From the NCBI GenBank assembly GCA_030715195.1, contig JAUYVI010000008.1:124001-188000 (forward strand): a DNA stretch of 64,000 bases. Direction: 5' to 3'. This DNA comes from Dongia sedimenti. Lineage in GTDB: Bacteria; Pseudomonadota; Alphaproteobacteria; Dongiales; Dongiaceae. Of this stretch, positions 33,327 through 43,044 are shown piece after piece. Under the pieces are notes generated by a model. The model saw only the letters and a program-made list of their open reading frames with translations, was not told the origin of the DNA and made no database searches. Numbering within the stretch: position 1 is the stretch's first letter; every line of letters begins with the position of its first letter. The position numbers and the translations under genes were made by a program.

Positions 33327-33958
33327 CAGGGAAACAGCTTCTCGACGGTCCAGCCCCCCTCCGGACCTGGGCCGGCCTCGCTCCGGTGATAGACCGTCCG
33401 GTCGTGCAGCCGGAACGGCCGGTCCTCCCAGAACTCGATCAGCACCGGCTTGATCCGGAAGCCCGACCAATAGGCCGGCCGCGGCACCTGGCCGATCGCG
33501 TACTTGGCGGTGAACTGCGCGACCCGGGCCTCCAGCTCGAAGCGACCCTTCAGCGGGCGCGATTGCTGCGAAGCCCAGGCGCCGATCTGGCTCGCCTTGG
33601 GCCGGCTGTGAAAGTATTCGTCGGCCTCGGCGCCGGTCACGCTCTCGACTTCGCCTTCGACCCGCACCTGGCGCCGCAGCGACTTCCAATGAAACAGCAG
33701 GGCCGCCTTCATCGAGGCGAGGATCTGCCGTCCCTTCCGGCTCTCATAATTGGTGTAGAAGATGAAGCCTCTTTCGTCATGGCCCTTCAGCAGCACCATC
33801 CGCACCGACGGCATGCCGTCGGCCCCGGCGGTCGCCAGAGCCATGCTGTTGGGGTCATTGGGCTCGGACTTTGCGGCCTCGGCATACCAGGCTTCGAACT
33901 GGCGGAAGGGTTCTCCCCAGGGGTGCAAGGCGGTCGATTCGGCGGTCTCGGTGCTCAT
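33326..33958 (-). CDS. pdxH: Pyridoxine/pyridoxamine 5'-phosphate oxidase
   Basis: A 210-aa FMN enzyme that makes pyridoxal 5'-phosphate. The signatures are [20 protein letters not shown] (FMN contact R-x-V-L-L-K), [49 protein letters not shown] (the S-R-P-x-x-S-Q-I-G-A-W motif) and the C-terminal [14 protein letters not shown] then RLHDR. The start is the ATG at 33958 (MSTETAES); an ATG at 34015 adds 19 unconserved residues. PLP-dependent enzymes are frequent nearby (hemA, metZ, two aminotransferases), though this is not an operon link. Confidence 0.94.
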   Translation of the reverse strand: MSTETAESTALHPWGEPFRQFEAWYAEAAKSEPNDPNSMALATAGADGMPSVRMVLLKGHDERGFIFYTNYESRKGRQILASMKAALLFHWKSLRRQVRVEGEVESVTGAEADEYFHSRPKASQIGAWASQQSRPLKGRFELEARVAQFTAKYAIGQVPRPAYWSGFRIKPVLIEFWEDRPFRLHDRTVYHRSEAGPGPEGGWTVEKLFP

Positions 33959-34098
33959 GGTAAATCCAGCTCTTAATTCGGCCTCGGCGCAACAATAGCG
34001 ACGATTGCCGTCCATACAACATCTAGCGCTTCGCTACCCTCCCCCTTGTAGGGATATGGGGTACACCTTACCTTTGCCCCCGGAGGAGACTGAGGTTT

Positions 34099-35037
34099 AT
34101 GGCAGACCCGTACAAGACCCTCGGCGTCGCCCAGGGCGCATCGGCGGACGAGATCAAGAAGGCTTATCGCAAGCTCGCGAAGAAGCTGCACCCCGACGTC
34201 AACCCGGGCAACAAGAAGGTGGAGACGCAGTTCAAGGAGGCGACCGCCGCCTATGACCTGCTGTCCGACGCCGAGAAGCGGCGCAAGTTCGACGCCGGCG
34301 AGATCGACGACCAGGGCAATCCCCGCGGCTTCAGCGGCTGGGGCAATGCCGCCGGACGCGGCGGTGCCGGCGCGGGCGCGCGCCGTGGACCGCGTGCAGC
34401 CGATGCCGGCGTCGATGACGCGTTCGCCGACGATCTGTTCCGCGACTTCTTCAATTTCGGCCGCGGGGGTGGCCAGCGCGCCGGCGTCAAGATGCGCGGC
34501 GCCGACGTCACCTACAAGGCCGAGGTCGCCTTCCTGGAAGCCGCGCGCGGCGCCAAGAAACGCCTGACCTTGAGCGACGGCAAGACACTCGACATCACCA
34601 TTCCGCCGGGGACGATGGACGGCCAGAGCCTGCGCCTCAAGGGCCAGGGCCTGCCCGGCCAGGGCGGCGCGCCGAACGGCGACGCCTATGTCGAGATCGG
34701 CGTGGCGCCGCACGCCTATTTCGAGCGCGAGGGCAGCGACATCCTGCTCGAATGCCCGATCTCCCTCGGCGAGGCGGTGCTCGGCGGCCAGATCACCGTG
34801 CCGACCATCGACGGCAATGTGTCGCTGAAAGTGCCGAAGGGCAGCAATACCGGGACCCAGCTGCGCCTGAAGGGCAAGGGTGTCCCGGATCCGAAGGGCG
34901 TGCGCGGCGATCAATACGTGCGCTTCGTGGTCGTCCTGCCGCGCCAGATGGACTCGGAGCTCGAGCAATCGGTCGAGCGCTGGGCCAAAACCCATGGCGC
35001 CGACCAGGACGTGCGGGAGAAGTTCTCGAAGAGCTAA
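34099..35037 (+). CDS. DnaJ-class J-domain chaperone (CbpA-like)
   Basis: A 312-aa type II J-domain protein. The J domain occupies 1-70 with the HPD motif (KKLHPDVNPG). A Gly/Arg/Ala-rich linker with a DLFRDFF patch follows at ~75-125, then the two C-terminal beta-sandwich substrate-binding domains (MRGADVTYKAEVAF, TIPPGTMDGQSLRLKGQGLP, KVPKGSNTGTQLRLKGKGVP). There is no zinc-finger domain, so it is CbpA-like rather than DnaJ proper. It would stimulate DnaK. The ATG at 34099 has GGAGGAGACTGAGGTTT in front. Confidence 0.92.
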   Translation: MADPYKTLGVAQGASADEIKKAYRKLAKKLHPDVNPGNKKVETQFKEATAAYDLLSDAEKRRKFDAGEIDDQGNPRGFSGWGNAAGRGGAGAGARRGPRAADAGVDDAFADDLFRDFFNFGRGGGQRAGVKMRGADVTYKAEVAFLEAARGAKKRLTLSDGKTLDITIPPGTMDGQSLRLKGQGLPGQGGAPNGDAYVEIGVAPHAYFEREGSDILLECPISLGEAVLGGQITVPTIDGNVSLKVPKGSNTGTQLRLKGKGVPDPKGVRGDQYVRFVVVLPRQMDSELEQSVERWAKTHGADQDVREKFSKS

Positions 35038-35159
35038 ACCATTGATCGGACGCGGCTCTTCGCCACGCATCGGCAGCCCCGCTTGATTGACCCGAACCGT
35101 TAATGGTGTAGGATGCGGCCACAAACCCGCAGTTCCTCTCTCGCATCAAGGTTCCATAC

Positions 35160-35999
35160 ATGACGGAAAACCGTGGGCTGATGACCGGCAAGCGCGGCCT
35201 CATCATGGGCGTCGCCAATGACCGGTCGATCGCCTGGGGCATCGCCAAGGCCGCCGCCGATCACGGCGCGGAGCTCGCCTTCACCTATCAGGGCGAGGCC
35301 CTGGAAAAGCGCGTCCGCCCGCTGGCGCAGCAGGTCAACGCCAAGATCGTGCTGCCCTGTGACGTCACCGACGACGCCAGCCTCGACGCCACCTTCGACG
35401 CGATCAAGTCGAGCTGGGGCTCGCTGGATTTCGTGGTCCACGCCATCGCCTTCTCCGACAAGGATGAGCTGAAGGGCCTCTATGTCGATACGACCCGCGG
35501 GAACTTCGCGCGGACGCTCGACATTTCCTGCTTCTCCTTCACCGCGGTCTGCGCCCGCGCCCGGCCGCTGATGCCGAACGGCGGCAGCCTGCTCACCCTC
35601 TCCTATTTCGGCGCCGAGAAGGTGATGCCGCATTACAACGTGATGGGCGTCGCCAAGGCGGCCTTGGAAAGCTCGGTCCAATATCTGGCCGCCGATCTCG
35701 GCCCCGAGAAGATCCGCGTCAACGCGATCTCGGCCGGCCCGATCAAGACCCTCGCCGCCTCGGGCATCGGCGACTTCCGCCACATCCTGCGCTGGAACGA
35801 GCTCAACGCGCCCTTGAAGCGCAACATCACCATCGACGATGTCGGCGGCGCCGGCCTCTACCTGCTCAGCGATCTCTCGCGCGGCGTGACCGGTGAGATC
35901 CATCACGTCGATGGCGGCTATAACAAGGTCGGCATGATGCGAACCGATGCCGCGGCCGACCTCGCCGAGATGCTGAAGAACTTCAGCACCCGCGACTGA
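35160..35999 (+). CDS. fabI: Enoyl-[acyl-carrier-protein] reductase (NADH)
   Basis: A 279-aa Fab[20 protein letters not shown] is the FabI-type cofactor loop, [16 protein letters not shown] the substrate-side segment, [20 protein letters not shown] the Y149/Y159-x6-K166 active site, and [17 protein letters not shown] the flexible lid. It reduces trans-2-enoyl-ACP in the last step of each fatty-acid elongation cycle. It is followed 10 bases later by aroC on the same strand, a common alphaproteobacterial neighbour. Complete in length. Confidence 0.95.
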   Translation: MTENRGLMTGKRGLIMGVANDRSIAWGIAKAAADHGAELAFTYQGEALEKRVRPLAQQVNAKIVLPCDVTDDASLDATFDAIKSSWGSLDFVVHAIAFSDKDELKGLYVDTTRGNFARTLDISCFSFTAVCARARPLMPNGGSLLTLSYFGAEKVMPHYNVMGVAKAALESSVQYLAADLGPEKIRVNAISAGPIKTLAASGIGDFRHILRWNELNAPLKRNITIDDVGGAGLYLLSDLSRGVTGEIHHVDGGYNKVGMMRTDAAADLAEMLKNFSTRD

Positions 36000-36009
36000 A
36001 TATCGAGCC

Positions 36010-37095
36010 ATGTCGCACAACAGCTTCGGTCATCTGTTCCGGTTCACCACCTGGGGCGAGAGCCATGGGCCGGCGATCGGCTGCGTGGTCGATGGCACGC
36101 CGCCCGGCATCACGCTGAAGGCCGAGGCGATCCAGCATTGGCTCGACCGCCGCAAGCCCGGCCAGTCGCGCTTCGTCACCCAGCGCCGCGAACCGGATGC
36201 CGTGCAGATCCTCTCCGGCGTGTTCGAGGACCAGACCACCGGCACGCCGATCTCGCTGCTGATCCAGAACGAGGATCAGCGCAGCAAGGACTATTCCAAG
36301 ATCAAGGAGCAGTTCCGCCCCGGTCATGCCGACTATACCTATTGGGCCAAGTACGGCGTGCGCGACTATCGCGGTGGCGGCCGCTCCTCGGCGCGCGAGA
36401 CCGCGAGCCGGGTCGCCGCCGGCGCCGTGGCAAGGGCCGTGCTGAACCATGTCCTGCCCAAGCCGGTCGAGATCCAAGGCGCACTGGTGCAGATCGGCGC
36501 GCACAAGATCGACCGCGCGCATTGGGACTGGGCCGAGACCGAGCGCAATCCCTTCTGGTCGCCGGACGCCGCGATGGTGCCGCGCTGGGAAGAATACCTC
36601 GACCAGACCCGCAAGGCCGGATCGTCGGTCGGCGCCGTCATCGAGGTGGTCGCGCGCAATGTGCCGGTCGGATTGGGCGCGCCGCTTTACGGCAAGCTCG
36701 ATGCCGACCTCGCCGCGGCGATGATGAGCATCAACGCGGTCAAGGGCGTCGAGATCGGCGCCGGCTTCGAGGCGGCGCAGCTCACCGGCGAGGAGAACGC
36801 CGATGAGATGCGCATGGGCAACGAGGGCGTGAAGTTCCTCTCCAACAAGGCCGGCGGCATCCTCGGTGGTCTCTCCACCGGCCAGGACGTCGTGGTGCGT
36901 TTCGCGGTGAAGCCGACCAGTTCGATCAACACGCCGCGCAAGAGCGTCACCGTCGGCGGCGAGGACGTCGAGACGTCAACGCAGGGCCGCCACGACCCCT
37001 GCGTCGGTATCCGCGCGGTTCCGGTCGGCGAGGCGATGATGGCCGTGGTGCTGGCCGACCACCTGCTCCGCCATCGCGGGCAGATCGGGCTTTAG
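36010..37095 (+). CDS. aroC: Chorismate synthase
   Basis: A 361-aa enzyme that converts 5-enolpyruvylshikimate-3-phosphate to chorismate using reduced FMN. The family signatures are present: [19 protein letters not shown] at the N-terminus, [20 protein letters not shown] with [18 protein letters not shown], and [17 protein letters not shown] near the C-terminus. [11 protein letters not shown] is the flavin-binding region. It lies 10 bases after fabI and probably shares its transcript. Full length. Confidence 0.96.
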   Translation: MSHNSFGHLFRFTTWGESHGPAIGCVVDGTPPGITLKAEAIQHWLDRRKPGQSRFVTQRREPDAVQILSGVFEDQTTGTPISLLIQNEDQRSKDYSKIKEQFRPGHADYTYWAKYGVRDYRGGGRSSARETASRVAAGAVARAVLNHVLPKPVEIQGALVQIGAHKIDRAHWDWAETERNPFWSPDAAMVPRWEEYLDQTRKAGSSVGAVIEVVARNVPVGLGAPLYGKLDADLAAAMMSINAVKGVEIGAGFEAAQLTGEENADEMRMGNEGVKFLSNKAGGILGGLSTGQDVVVRFAVKPTSSINTPRKSVTVGGEDVETSTQGRHDPCVGIRAVPVGEAMMAVVLADHLLRHRGQIGL

Positions 37096-37103
37096 GGCAG
37101 AAT

Positions 37104-38876
37104 CTACTGGCCGGCGAGCGCGACGCGCGGCGGGCCATCCGTCTCGGCCACGGCGCGCAGGGTGCAGTCCTCGGGAAAAGCCAAAGTGACCGTCGTGCCT
37201 TTGCCGAGCTGGCTGGCGATCTCGAGATCGCCGCCATGCAGGCGCATCAGCGAGCGAGAAATGTAGAGGCCAAGCCCGGTTCCGGGATGCCGTCGATTGT
37301 AGGCGCTCTCGACCTGGCGGAACGGCTTGCCCAGCTCCTCCAGCATGTGGGCCGGAATGCCCGGCCCGCTGTCCTCGATCTTCAGCCGCAGCCCCGGCGC
37401 CGCCGCGTCGCAGCCGATCGTGATCGAGGCGTTGGGCGGGGTGAACTTGGCCGCATTGCCGATGACATTGATCAGGATCTGGCCGAAGGCGCGATGATCC
37501 ACCATCAGGTCGGGACAGTCGGCGCCGATCCGGACCGCGATCGGCGCGGCGTCCGGATAGGCCTGGCGCACCAGCCGGAGCTGTTCCTCCACCACGGCCG
37601 CCACGCCGCAATGCTCGCGGTCGATTTGCACCCGCCCGGCCTCGACACGTGCGACATCGAGCACGTCGTTGATCAGCGAAAGCAGATAGGTCCCGCTGTC
37701 ATGGATGTCCTTGGCATATTCGCGATAGCGCTCCTGCGCGCCCGGCCCGAGCCCCTGGGTCGAGATGATCTCGCTGAAGCCGAGGATCGCGTTCAGCGGG
37801 GTCCGCAGTTCATGGCTCATGTTGGCGAGAAACTGCGACTTGGCCCGGCTCGCCTGCTCGGCCCGGTCGCGCGCGGCGATCAGGTCGTTGTGCATCTGGG
37901 TGCGCTGGATCGCGATCGCCGCCGAGGCCGCGAGCCGATCCATGACCCTGAAATCTTCCGCCGTCGGTTTGTACGGCTGGCGGCGGTAATTGGCGAAGGT
38001 TCCGATCACGCGCCCGTTCTTCGCGATCAGCGGGGTCGACCAGCAGGCACGCAGGCCGAACTTGAGCGCGAGCCCCTTGTAGTCGGCCCAGAGCGGATCG
38101 GTCTCGATGTCCTCGACCACGACCTTCTGGCGGCGATAGGCCGCGGTGCCGCACGAGCCGGCGGCGGGACCGATCGGCGCGCCGTCGATCGCGGCGCTGA
38201 ATTCCGCGGGCAGGCTGGGTCCGGCGATCGGCTGGACGGTGCGTCCGTCCGAGGACAGCAGCAGCACCGAACAGATCGAACCCGGCAGCGCGGTCTCGGC
38301 CAATTCGCAGACCAGCGTGAGAGTCTCCGCCAGCGGCTGGTTCTCGGCGATGCCGGTCAGGATGCGATGCTCCTCGGCGCGGAACTGCTCATCGTGCTTC
38401 CGATCGGTGACGTCGCGGAGCGCCGTCACCCGCGCCTTGTCGCCACGATAATCGATCGCGCGGCTGATCACTTCGACGGTCCGCAGCGCGCCGGACTTGA
38501 TGATGACCTCGAACTCTTCGTTCTCGACTTCGCCGGATTGGATGCGGTGGAGCAGCAGGTCCTGGCAATGCGGCGCAACGAACTCGCTGACCTTGTGGCC
38601 GATCAGGTCCGCCGCTTCGCAGCCCATGAACCGGCACAAAGCCGCATTCACATCGAGAATGACATTGTCGCGATAGACGAAGACGCCGCTGAACGTGGCA
38701 TCGGCGAGCTGCCAGAAGCGAGTCAGCTCGCGCTCCTCGTTCGCGGCGGCGCGCAGGCGCACATTGCGCGCCACGAGAACCACGACCGCCACGCAAAGCA
38801 GGCCGAGCACGCCCGCCCCCAGGGCCGCGAGTTCAACCTCAAACCTGTCCACCACGCTGGCGAGAAAGCCGGGCAT
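37104..38876 (-). CDS. Hybrid-free sensor histidine kinase: TM-PAS-GAF-HisKA-HATPase
   Basis: A 590-aa kinase. One membrane helix (about 15-40, AALGAGVLGLLCVAVVVLVA) is followed by a PAS domain (~55-165, FWQLADATFSGVFVYRDNVI), a GAF domain (~175-335, with SCGTAAYRRQKVVVEDI), the dimerisation domain with the phospho-acceptor His in NMSHELRTPLNAI, and an ATPase domain with N (GNAAKFT), G1 (EDSGPGIP) and G2 (GTGLGLYISR) boxes. No response regulator gene is adjacent, so it is an orphan. The ATG at 38876 is favoured because AGGAGG lies upstream; 38924 is the alternative. Signal unknown. Confidence 0.88.
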   Translation of the reverse strand: MPGFLASVVDRFEVELAALGAGVLGLLCVAVVVLVARNVRLRAAANEERELTRFWQLADATFSGVFVYRDNVILDVNAALCRFMGCEAADLIGHKVSEFVAPHCQDLLLHRIQSGEVENEEFEVIIKSGALRTVEVISRAIDYRGDKARVTALRDVTDRKHDEQFRAEEHRILTGIAENQPLAETLTLVCELAETALPGSICSVLLLSSDGRTVQPIAGPSLPAEFSAAIDGAPIGPAAGSCGTAAYRRQKVVVEDIETDPLWADYKGLALKFGLRACWSTPLIAKNGRVIGTFANYRRQPYKPTAEDFRVMDRLAASAAIAIQRTQMHNDLIAARDRAEQASRAKSQFLANMSHELRTPLNAILGFSEIISTQGLGPGAQERYREYAKDIHDSGTYLLSLINDVLDVARVEAGRVQIDREHCGVAAVVEEQLRLVRQAYPDAAPIAVRIGADCPDLMVDHRAFGQILINVIGNAAKFTPPNASITIGCDAAAPGLRLKIEDSGPGIPAHMLEELGKPFRQVESAYNRRHPGTGLGLYISRSLMRLHGGDLEIASQLGKGTTVTLAFPEDCTLRAVAETDGPPRVALAGQ

Positions 38877-39006
38877 CGCTGCTGGATTGCCTCCTGTGCA
38901 GTCCGTAGGACTACAGTCGATCAAGCAAAAGTTAACGCTTCTCTAAGCCGCAATCGCAGCGTCAGCGTCCGATGCTATTCGATCTAGGATAAAAAACCAG
39001 GGGGCG

Positions 39007-39681
39007 TCAGCGCCGCAGGAGCTGCCGGCAGGCCGCCTCGCGCGACTGCCAGCCGCGCTGCTGCAGCTCCGGTTGCTCCTGGTCCTCGACCGGCCATCCC
39101 AGGCAGAGATAGGCGACGAACGACCAGTCCGGCGGAACGTCCAGCGCCTGCGGGACGGCCGCCGGATCCAGGATTGAGACCCAGCCGAGGCCGAGCCCGC
39201 GCGCCCGTGCGGCCAGCCACAGCGTATGGACCGCGATCACCGCCGAATACCGCAGTGTTTCCGGCATGGTGCGCCGGCCGAGGCCGAGCCCCTGCCCGGT
39301 CGTCTCATCGCAGAAGACGGCGATATGCACCGGCGCCTCCTGCAACCCGGACAGCTTCAGCGAGGCATAGAGCGCGGCCCGTTCGCCGCGATAGCCGCCG
39401 AGCGCCTCGGCATTGGCCGTCTGGTAATTCGCGATGATCGCCCCACGCCGCGCCACCGAGGCCACATCGACGAAGCGCCAGGGCTGCGAATTACCGACCG
39501 AGGGCGCCAGGCAGGCGAGATCCAGCAGGCGGTCGACCACCGCCTCCGGCACCGGATCCGTGCGGAAATGCCGCACGTCGCGCCGCCAGGCCAGCAGCTC
39601 CGCGAGCTCGGCCTGGAACGGATGGCCGAAGCCGCGATGCCGCGGCGTGGGCGCCGCGCGATAGAGGGGAGCAGTGGACAT
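39007..39681 (-). CDS. bluB: 5,6-dimethylbenzimidazole synthase (BluB)
   Basis: A 224-aa nitroreductase-fold protein of the BluB type. WRRDVRHFRTDPVPEAVVDR with LACLAPSVGNSQPWRF is the FMN-binding start, and the BluB-specific Asp/Ser positions lie in this region and in LGLGWVSILDP. BluB cuts reduced FMN with oxygen to make dimethylbenzimidazole, the lower ligand of vitamin B12. Its ATG overlaps the stop of the ethylmalonyl-CoA mutase gene by one base (TGATG). The coupling puts a B12-ligand enzyme directly behind a B12-dependent mutase. Confidence 0.9.
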   Translation of the reverse strand: MSTAPLYRAAPTPRHRGFGHPFQAELAELLAWRRDVRHFRTDPVPEAVVDRLLDLACLAPSVGNSQPWRFVDVASVARRGAIIANYQTANAEALGGYRGERAALYASLKLSGLQEAPVHIAVFCDETTGQGLGLGRRTMPETLRYSAVIAVHTLWLAARARGLGLGWVSILDPAAVPQALDVPPDWSFVAYLCLGWPVEDQEQPELQQRGWQSREAACRQLLRR

Positions 39682-41681
39682 CAGGCCGCTTCGGGTCGCC
39701 GCGCTTCGACCAGATCGACGATCTGGTCCATGATCGTGTTGAGGTCGTAATCCTTCGGCGTATAGACCCGCGCGACACCGGCGGCAAGCAGCCGATTCGC
39801 GTCCTCCGGCGGGATGATGCCGCCGACCACGACGGGAACATCGACCAGGCCGAGCTTCTTCAGCCGTTCCATCACGTCATCGACCAGCGCCACATGCGAG
39901 CCCGAGAGGATCGAGAGGCCGATCACATGCACGCCCTCTTCCAGCGCCGCGTTGACGATCTCGGCCGGCGTCAGGCGGATGCCCTCATAGACCACTTCCA
40001 TCCCGGCGTCGCGGGCGCGCACCGCGATCTGCTCGGCCCCGTTGGAATGCCCGTCGAGGCCCGGCTTGCCGACCAGGATCTTGATGCGGCGGCCGAGCCG
40101 CTTGGAGAGCGCATCGACCCGCCCGCGGACCTTGCCGATATCGCCGCGCGAAATCTCGACGCTGGCGCGCGCGACCCCGGTCGGCGCGCGGTATTCGCCG
40201 AACACCTTGCGCAGGCAGGCACCCCACTCGCCGGTGGTGACGCCGGCATGGGCGCAGGCGATCGAGGCCTCCATGATGTTCGCACCCGAACGTGCATCGC
40301 TCTCCAGCCGCTGCAGCGCCGCTTCGGCCGCGGCGCCGTCGCGCGCGGTGCGCCAGGCGCGCAGTCTTTCGATCTGCTCGCTCTCGGCGGCTTCGTCGAC
40401 CTTCATGAAGCCGCCATCGCTGCCCGCGGTCAGCGGCGAAGGCGCGCTTTCGGTGAACTTGTTGACGCCGACCACGACCTGCTGGCCGCTCTCGATCGCC
40501 GCCAGCCGCCGCGCATTGGATTCCACCAGGCGCTGCTTCATGTAGCTGCTGTCGATCGCCGCGACCGCGCCGCCCATGGCGTCGATCCGCGCCAGCTCTT
40601 CGCGCGCGTCGCGCTTCAGCGCCTCGACCTGCTCCGCGATCACGGTCGATCCATCGAAGATGTCGTCGAACTCCAGGAGATCGGTCTCGAAGGCGACGAT
40701 CTGCTGCAGGCGCAGCGACCATTGCTGGTCCCAGGGCCGCGGCAGGCCGAGCGCCTCGTTCCAGGCCGGCAGCTGCACCGCGCGCGCCCGCGCGTTCTTG
40801 CTCAAGGTGACCGCCAGCATCTCCAGCAGGATCCGATAGACGTTGTTCTCCGGCTGCTGCTCGGTCAGGCCGAGGCTGTTCACCTGCACGCCGTAGCGGA
40901 AGCGGCGCAACTTCGGATCCTCGACCCCATAACGCTCCCGCGCGATCTCGTCCCAGAGCTCGGCGAAGGCGCGCATCTTGCACAGCTCGGTGATGAATTT
41001 CAGGCCGGCATTGACGAAGAAGCTGATCCGCCCGACCACCTGCGGCAGATCCGCGGCCGGCACCTGTCCGGAATCCCGCACCCCGTCGAGCACGCAGACA
41101 GCCGTCGCCAATGCGTAGGCGAGCTCCTGCACCGGCGTCGCCCCAGCCTCTTGCAGATGGTAGGAGCAGACATTGGTCGGATTCCACCTCGGCACTTCGC
41201 GATAGGCGAAGCTGATGACGTCGGTGATCAGCTTCAAGGAAGGCTTCGGCGGGAAGATATAGGTGCCGCGCGAGAGATACTCCTTGATGATGTCGTTCTG
41301 CACCGTGCCCTGCAGCGCGGCGCGCGCCACACCCTGCTTCTCGGCGGCGGCGATGTAGAGCGCCAGCAGCCAGGGCGCCGTCGCGTTGATCGTCATCGAG
41401 GTGTTCATCTGGTCGAGCGGCAGGCCGTCGAACAAAGTCAGCATGTCGCCGAGATGCGAGACCGGCACGCCGACCTTGCCGACCTCGCCCTTGGCCAGCG
41501 GATGATCGGCGTCGTAGCCGGTCTGGGTCGGCAGGTCGAAGGCGATCGAAAGCCCGGTCTGGCCGCGCGCCAGGTTGGTGCGATAGAGCTGGTTCGAGGC
41601 CGCGGCCGAGCTATGCCCGGAATAGGTCCGGAACAGCCAGGGTTGGTCCCTCGGGGGTTGATCCCGCTTCTCGGCGCTCAT
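39681..41681 (-). CDS. ecm: Ethylmalonyl-CoA mutase (MeaA), coenzyme B12-dependent
   Basis: A 666-aa mutase. The N-terminal TIM-barrel begins with PWLFRTYSGHSSAAASNQLY and QTGLSIAFDLPTQTGYDADH, the MeaA/Ecm form of the family. The C-terminal B12 domain has KPGLDGHSNGAEQIA (D-x-H-x-x-G) and VIGLSILSGSH. It is distinct from the methylmalonyl-CoA mutase large subunit (about 715-750 aa), which shares the fold. It isomerises (2R)-ethylmalonyl-CoA to methylsuccinyl-CoA in acetyl-CoA assimilation; Ccr and Mcd genes for the neighbouring steps lie at 45.7-48.8 kb. Start: ATG at 41681 (MSAEKRD). bluB follows with a one-base overlap. Confidence 0.93.
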   Translation of the reverse strand: MSAEKRDQPPRDQPWLFRTYSGHSSAAASNQLYRTNLARGQTGLSIAFDLPTQTGYDADHPLAKGEVGKVGVPVSHLGDMLTLFDGLPLDQMNTSMTINATAPWLLALYIAAAEKQGVARAALQGTVQNDIIKEYLSRGTYIFPPKPSLKLITDVISFAYREVPRWNPTNVCSYHLQEAGATPVQELAYALATAVCVLDGVRDSGQVPAADLPQVVGRISFFVNAGLKFITELCKMRAFAELWDEIARERYGVEDPKLRRFRYGVQVNSLGLTEQQPENNVYRILLEMLAVTLSKNARARAVQLPAWNEALGLPRPWDQQWSLRLQQIVAFETDLLEFDDIFDGSTVIAEQVEALKRDAREELARIDAMGGAVAAIDSSYMKQRLVESNARRLAAIESGQQVVVGVNKFTESAPSPLTAGSDGGFMKVDEAAESEQIERLRAWRTARDGAAAEAALQRLESDARSGANIMEASIACAHAGVTTGEWGACLRKVFGEYRAPTGVARASVEISRGDIGKVRGRVDALSKRLGRRIKILVGKPGLDGHSNGAEQIAVRARDAGMEVVYEGIRLTPAEIVNAALEEGVHVIGLSILSGSHVALVDDVMERLKKLGLVDVPVVVGGIIPPEDANRLLAAGVARVYTPKDYDLNTIMDQIVDLVEARRPEAA

Positions 41682-41779
41682 CACCGCTTCTCCCAACGAG
41701 GCTTTTTGTGCAGCGCAATATTGCCCCGCCGGGCCCGGGCCAAGCAAGCCCCCCGCTCTGCACCCAAAGTCGCAGGTGC

Positions 41780-42976
41780 TCAGGCGGCGGCCAGCGCCTT
41801 CTCCAGATCCTCGATCAGGTCGGCCGGATCTTCCAATCCGACCGAGACGCGGATCAAGCCGTCATCGATGCCCTGGGCGGCGCGTTGCTCCGCGGTGAGG
41901 CGCTGATGCGTCGTGGTCATCGGATGGGTCGCCAGCGATTTGGCATCGCCGAGATTGTTGGAGATCAGCACCAGCTCGAGCGCGTTGAGGAACTTGAACG
42001 CCGCCGGCTTGCCGCCCTTCAGGCTGAAGCCGACCATGGTGCCGCCGCCGCTCATCTGCCGCTGCGCGAGCGCGCGCTGCGGGAAGTCTTCCAAGGTCGG
42101 ATAGAGCACCTGCGCCAGCTTCGGATTGCCGGACAGCTGGCGCGCGATCGCCTCCGCGCTCGCCGCCTGCCGCGTCACGCGGAGCTCCAGCGTCTCCAGG
42201 CCCTTCAGCAAGACCCAGGCATTCATCGGGCTGAGGCTCGGACCGGTGTGGCGCAGGAACGGCTGCAACGTCTCGGTGATGAATTTCTGCGAGCCGAGAA
42301 TGACCCCGCCCAGCGTCCGCCCCTGGCCGTCGATATGCTTGGTGGCGGAATAGACCACGACATCGGCGCCGTGCTTCAGCGGCTGCTGCAGCAGCGGCGT
42401 CGCGAACACGTTATCGACCACCACGGTGGCGCCCGCCGCATGCGCCAGCGTGCTGACGGTTTCGAGGTCGACCAGGCGGAGGCTCGGATTGCTCGGCGTC
42501 TCCAGGAACACCGCCTGGGTGGGCTTGCTCAGCGCCTTGGCCCAGGCCGCGTTGTCGCGGCCATCGACGAACACGCATTCGACACCCCATTTCGGCAGGA
42601 TGTCGGCGAGGATGTACTGACAGGAACCGAACAGCGCGTCGGAGGAGACGATCCGGTCGCCCGCCTTCACCTGGCAGGCCAGAGCCGCGAACACCGCGGC
42701 CATGCCGCTCGCGGTGCCGCGGGCCGCGCCGGCGCCTTCGAGATCGGCCATGCGCTCCTCGAACATCGCGACTGTCGGATTGCCGAAGCGCGAATAGACG
42801 AAGCGCGGCTGCGAATTGTTGAAGGCGGCTTCCGCCTCCTCGGCATTCTCGTAGATATAGCCGGAGGTGAAATAGATGGGCTCGGCGGTTTCCTTGAAAC
42901 CGGAGCGGGACTGGCCCGCATGCACCAGACGTGTCGCGCTGCGCCAGTGCGACTTGATCTCACGCTTGTTCGTCAT
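41780..42976 (-). CDS. metZ: O-succinylhomoserine sulfhydrylase
   Basis: A 398-aa Cys/Met-metabolism PLP enzyme. The family motifs are YSRFGNPTVAMFEERMADLE, SDALFGSCQYIL, ETPSNPSLRLVDLE, VVVDNVFATPLLQQPL and YSATKHIDGQGR with the Schiff-base Lys. The FTSGYIYENAEEAEAAF opening is typical of alphaproteobacterial MetZ. It makes homocysteine from O-succinylhomoserine and sulfide. The leader carries a SAM-II riboswitch and a terminator hairpin, so expression should fall when S-adenosylmethionine is plentiful. The ATG at 42976 follows GGGGAG; an ATG at 43087 lies inside the riboswitch and is rejected. Confidence 0.93.
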   Translation of the reverse strand: MTNKREIKSHWRSATRLVHAGQSRSGFKETAEPIYFTSGYIYENAEEAEAAFNNSQPRFVYSRFGNPTVAMFEERMADLEGAGAARGTASGMAAVFAALACQVKAGDRIVSSDALFGSCQYILADILPKWGVECVFVDGRDNAAWAKALSKPTQAVFLETPSNPSLRLVDLETVSTLAHAAGATVVVDNVFATPLLQQPLKHGADVVVYSATKHIDGQGRTLGGVILGSQKFITETLQPFLRHTGPSLSPMNAWVLLKGLETLELRVTRQAASAEAIARQLSGNPKLAQVLYPTLEDFPQRALAQRQMSGGGTMVGFSLKGGKPAAFKFLNALELVLISNNLGDAKSLATHPMTTTHQRLTAEQRAAQGIDDGLIRVSVGLEDPADLIEDLEKALAAA

Positions 42977-42993
42977 CGGAAATACTCCCCGGA

Positions 42994-43026
42994 CACAAAA
43001 ACACCTCGACCCGGAAGGTCGAGGTG
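42994..43026 (-). terminator. Intrinsic terminator in the metZ leader (probable attenuator)
   Basis: On the reverse strand CACCTCGACC-TTCCG-GGTCGAGGTG forms a near-perfect stem followed by TTTTTGT. The outer GGACAC and GTGTCC can extend the stem. It stands between the SAM-II aptamer and the metZ ribosome-binding site, so it should act in the leader, letting the riboswitch control read-through. Confidence 0.8.
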
Positions 43027-43044
43027 CAAAATGCGTGTCCCAGA

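Noticed and set aside
39894-41906. Forward-strand open frame of 670 codons
   Set aside because: Shadow of the ethylmalonyl-CoA mutase gene; composition is His/Arg/Asp-rich and no motif is present.
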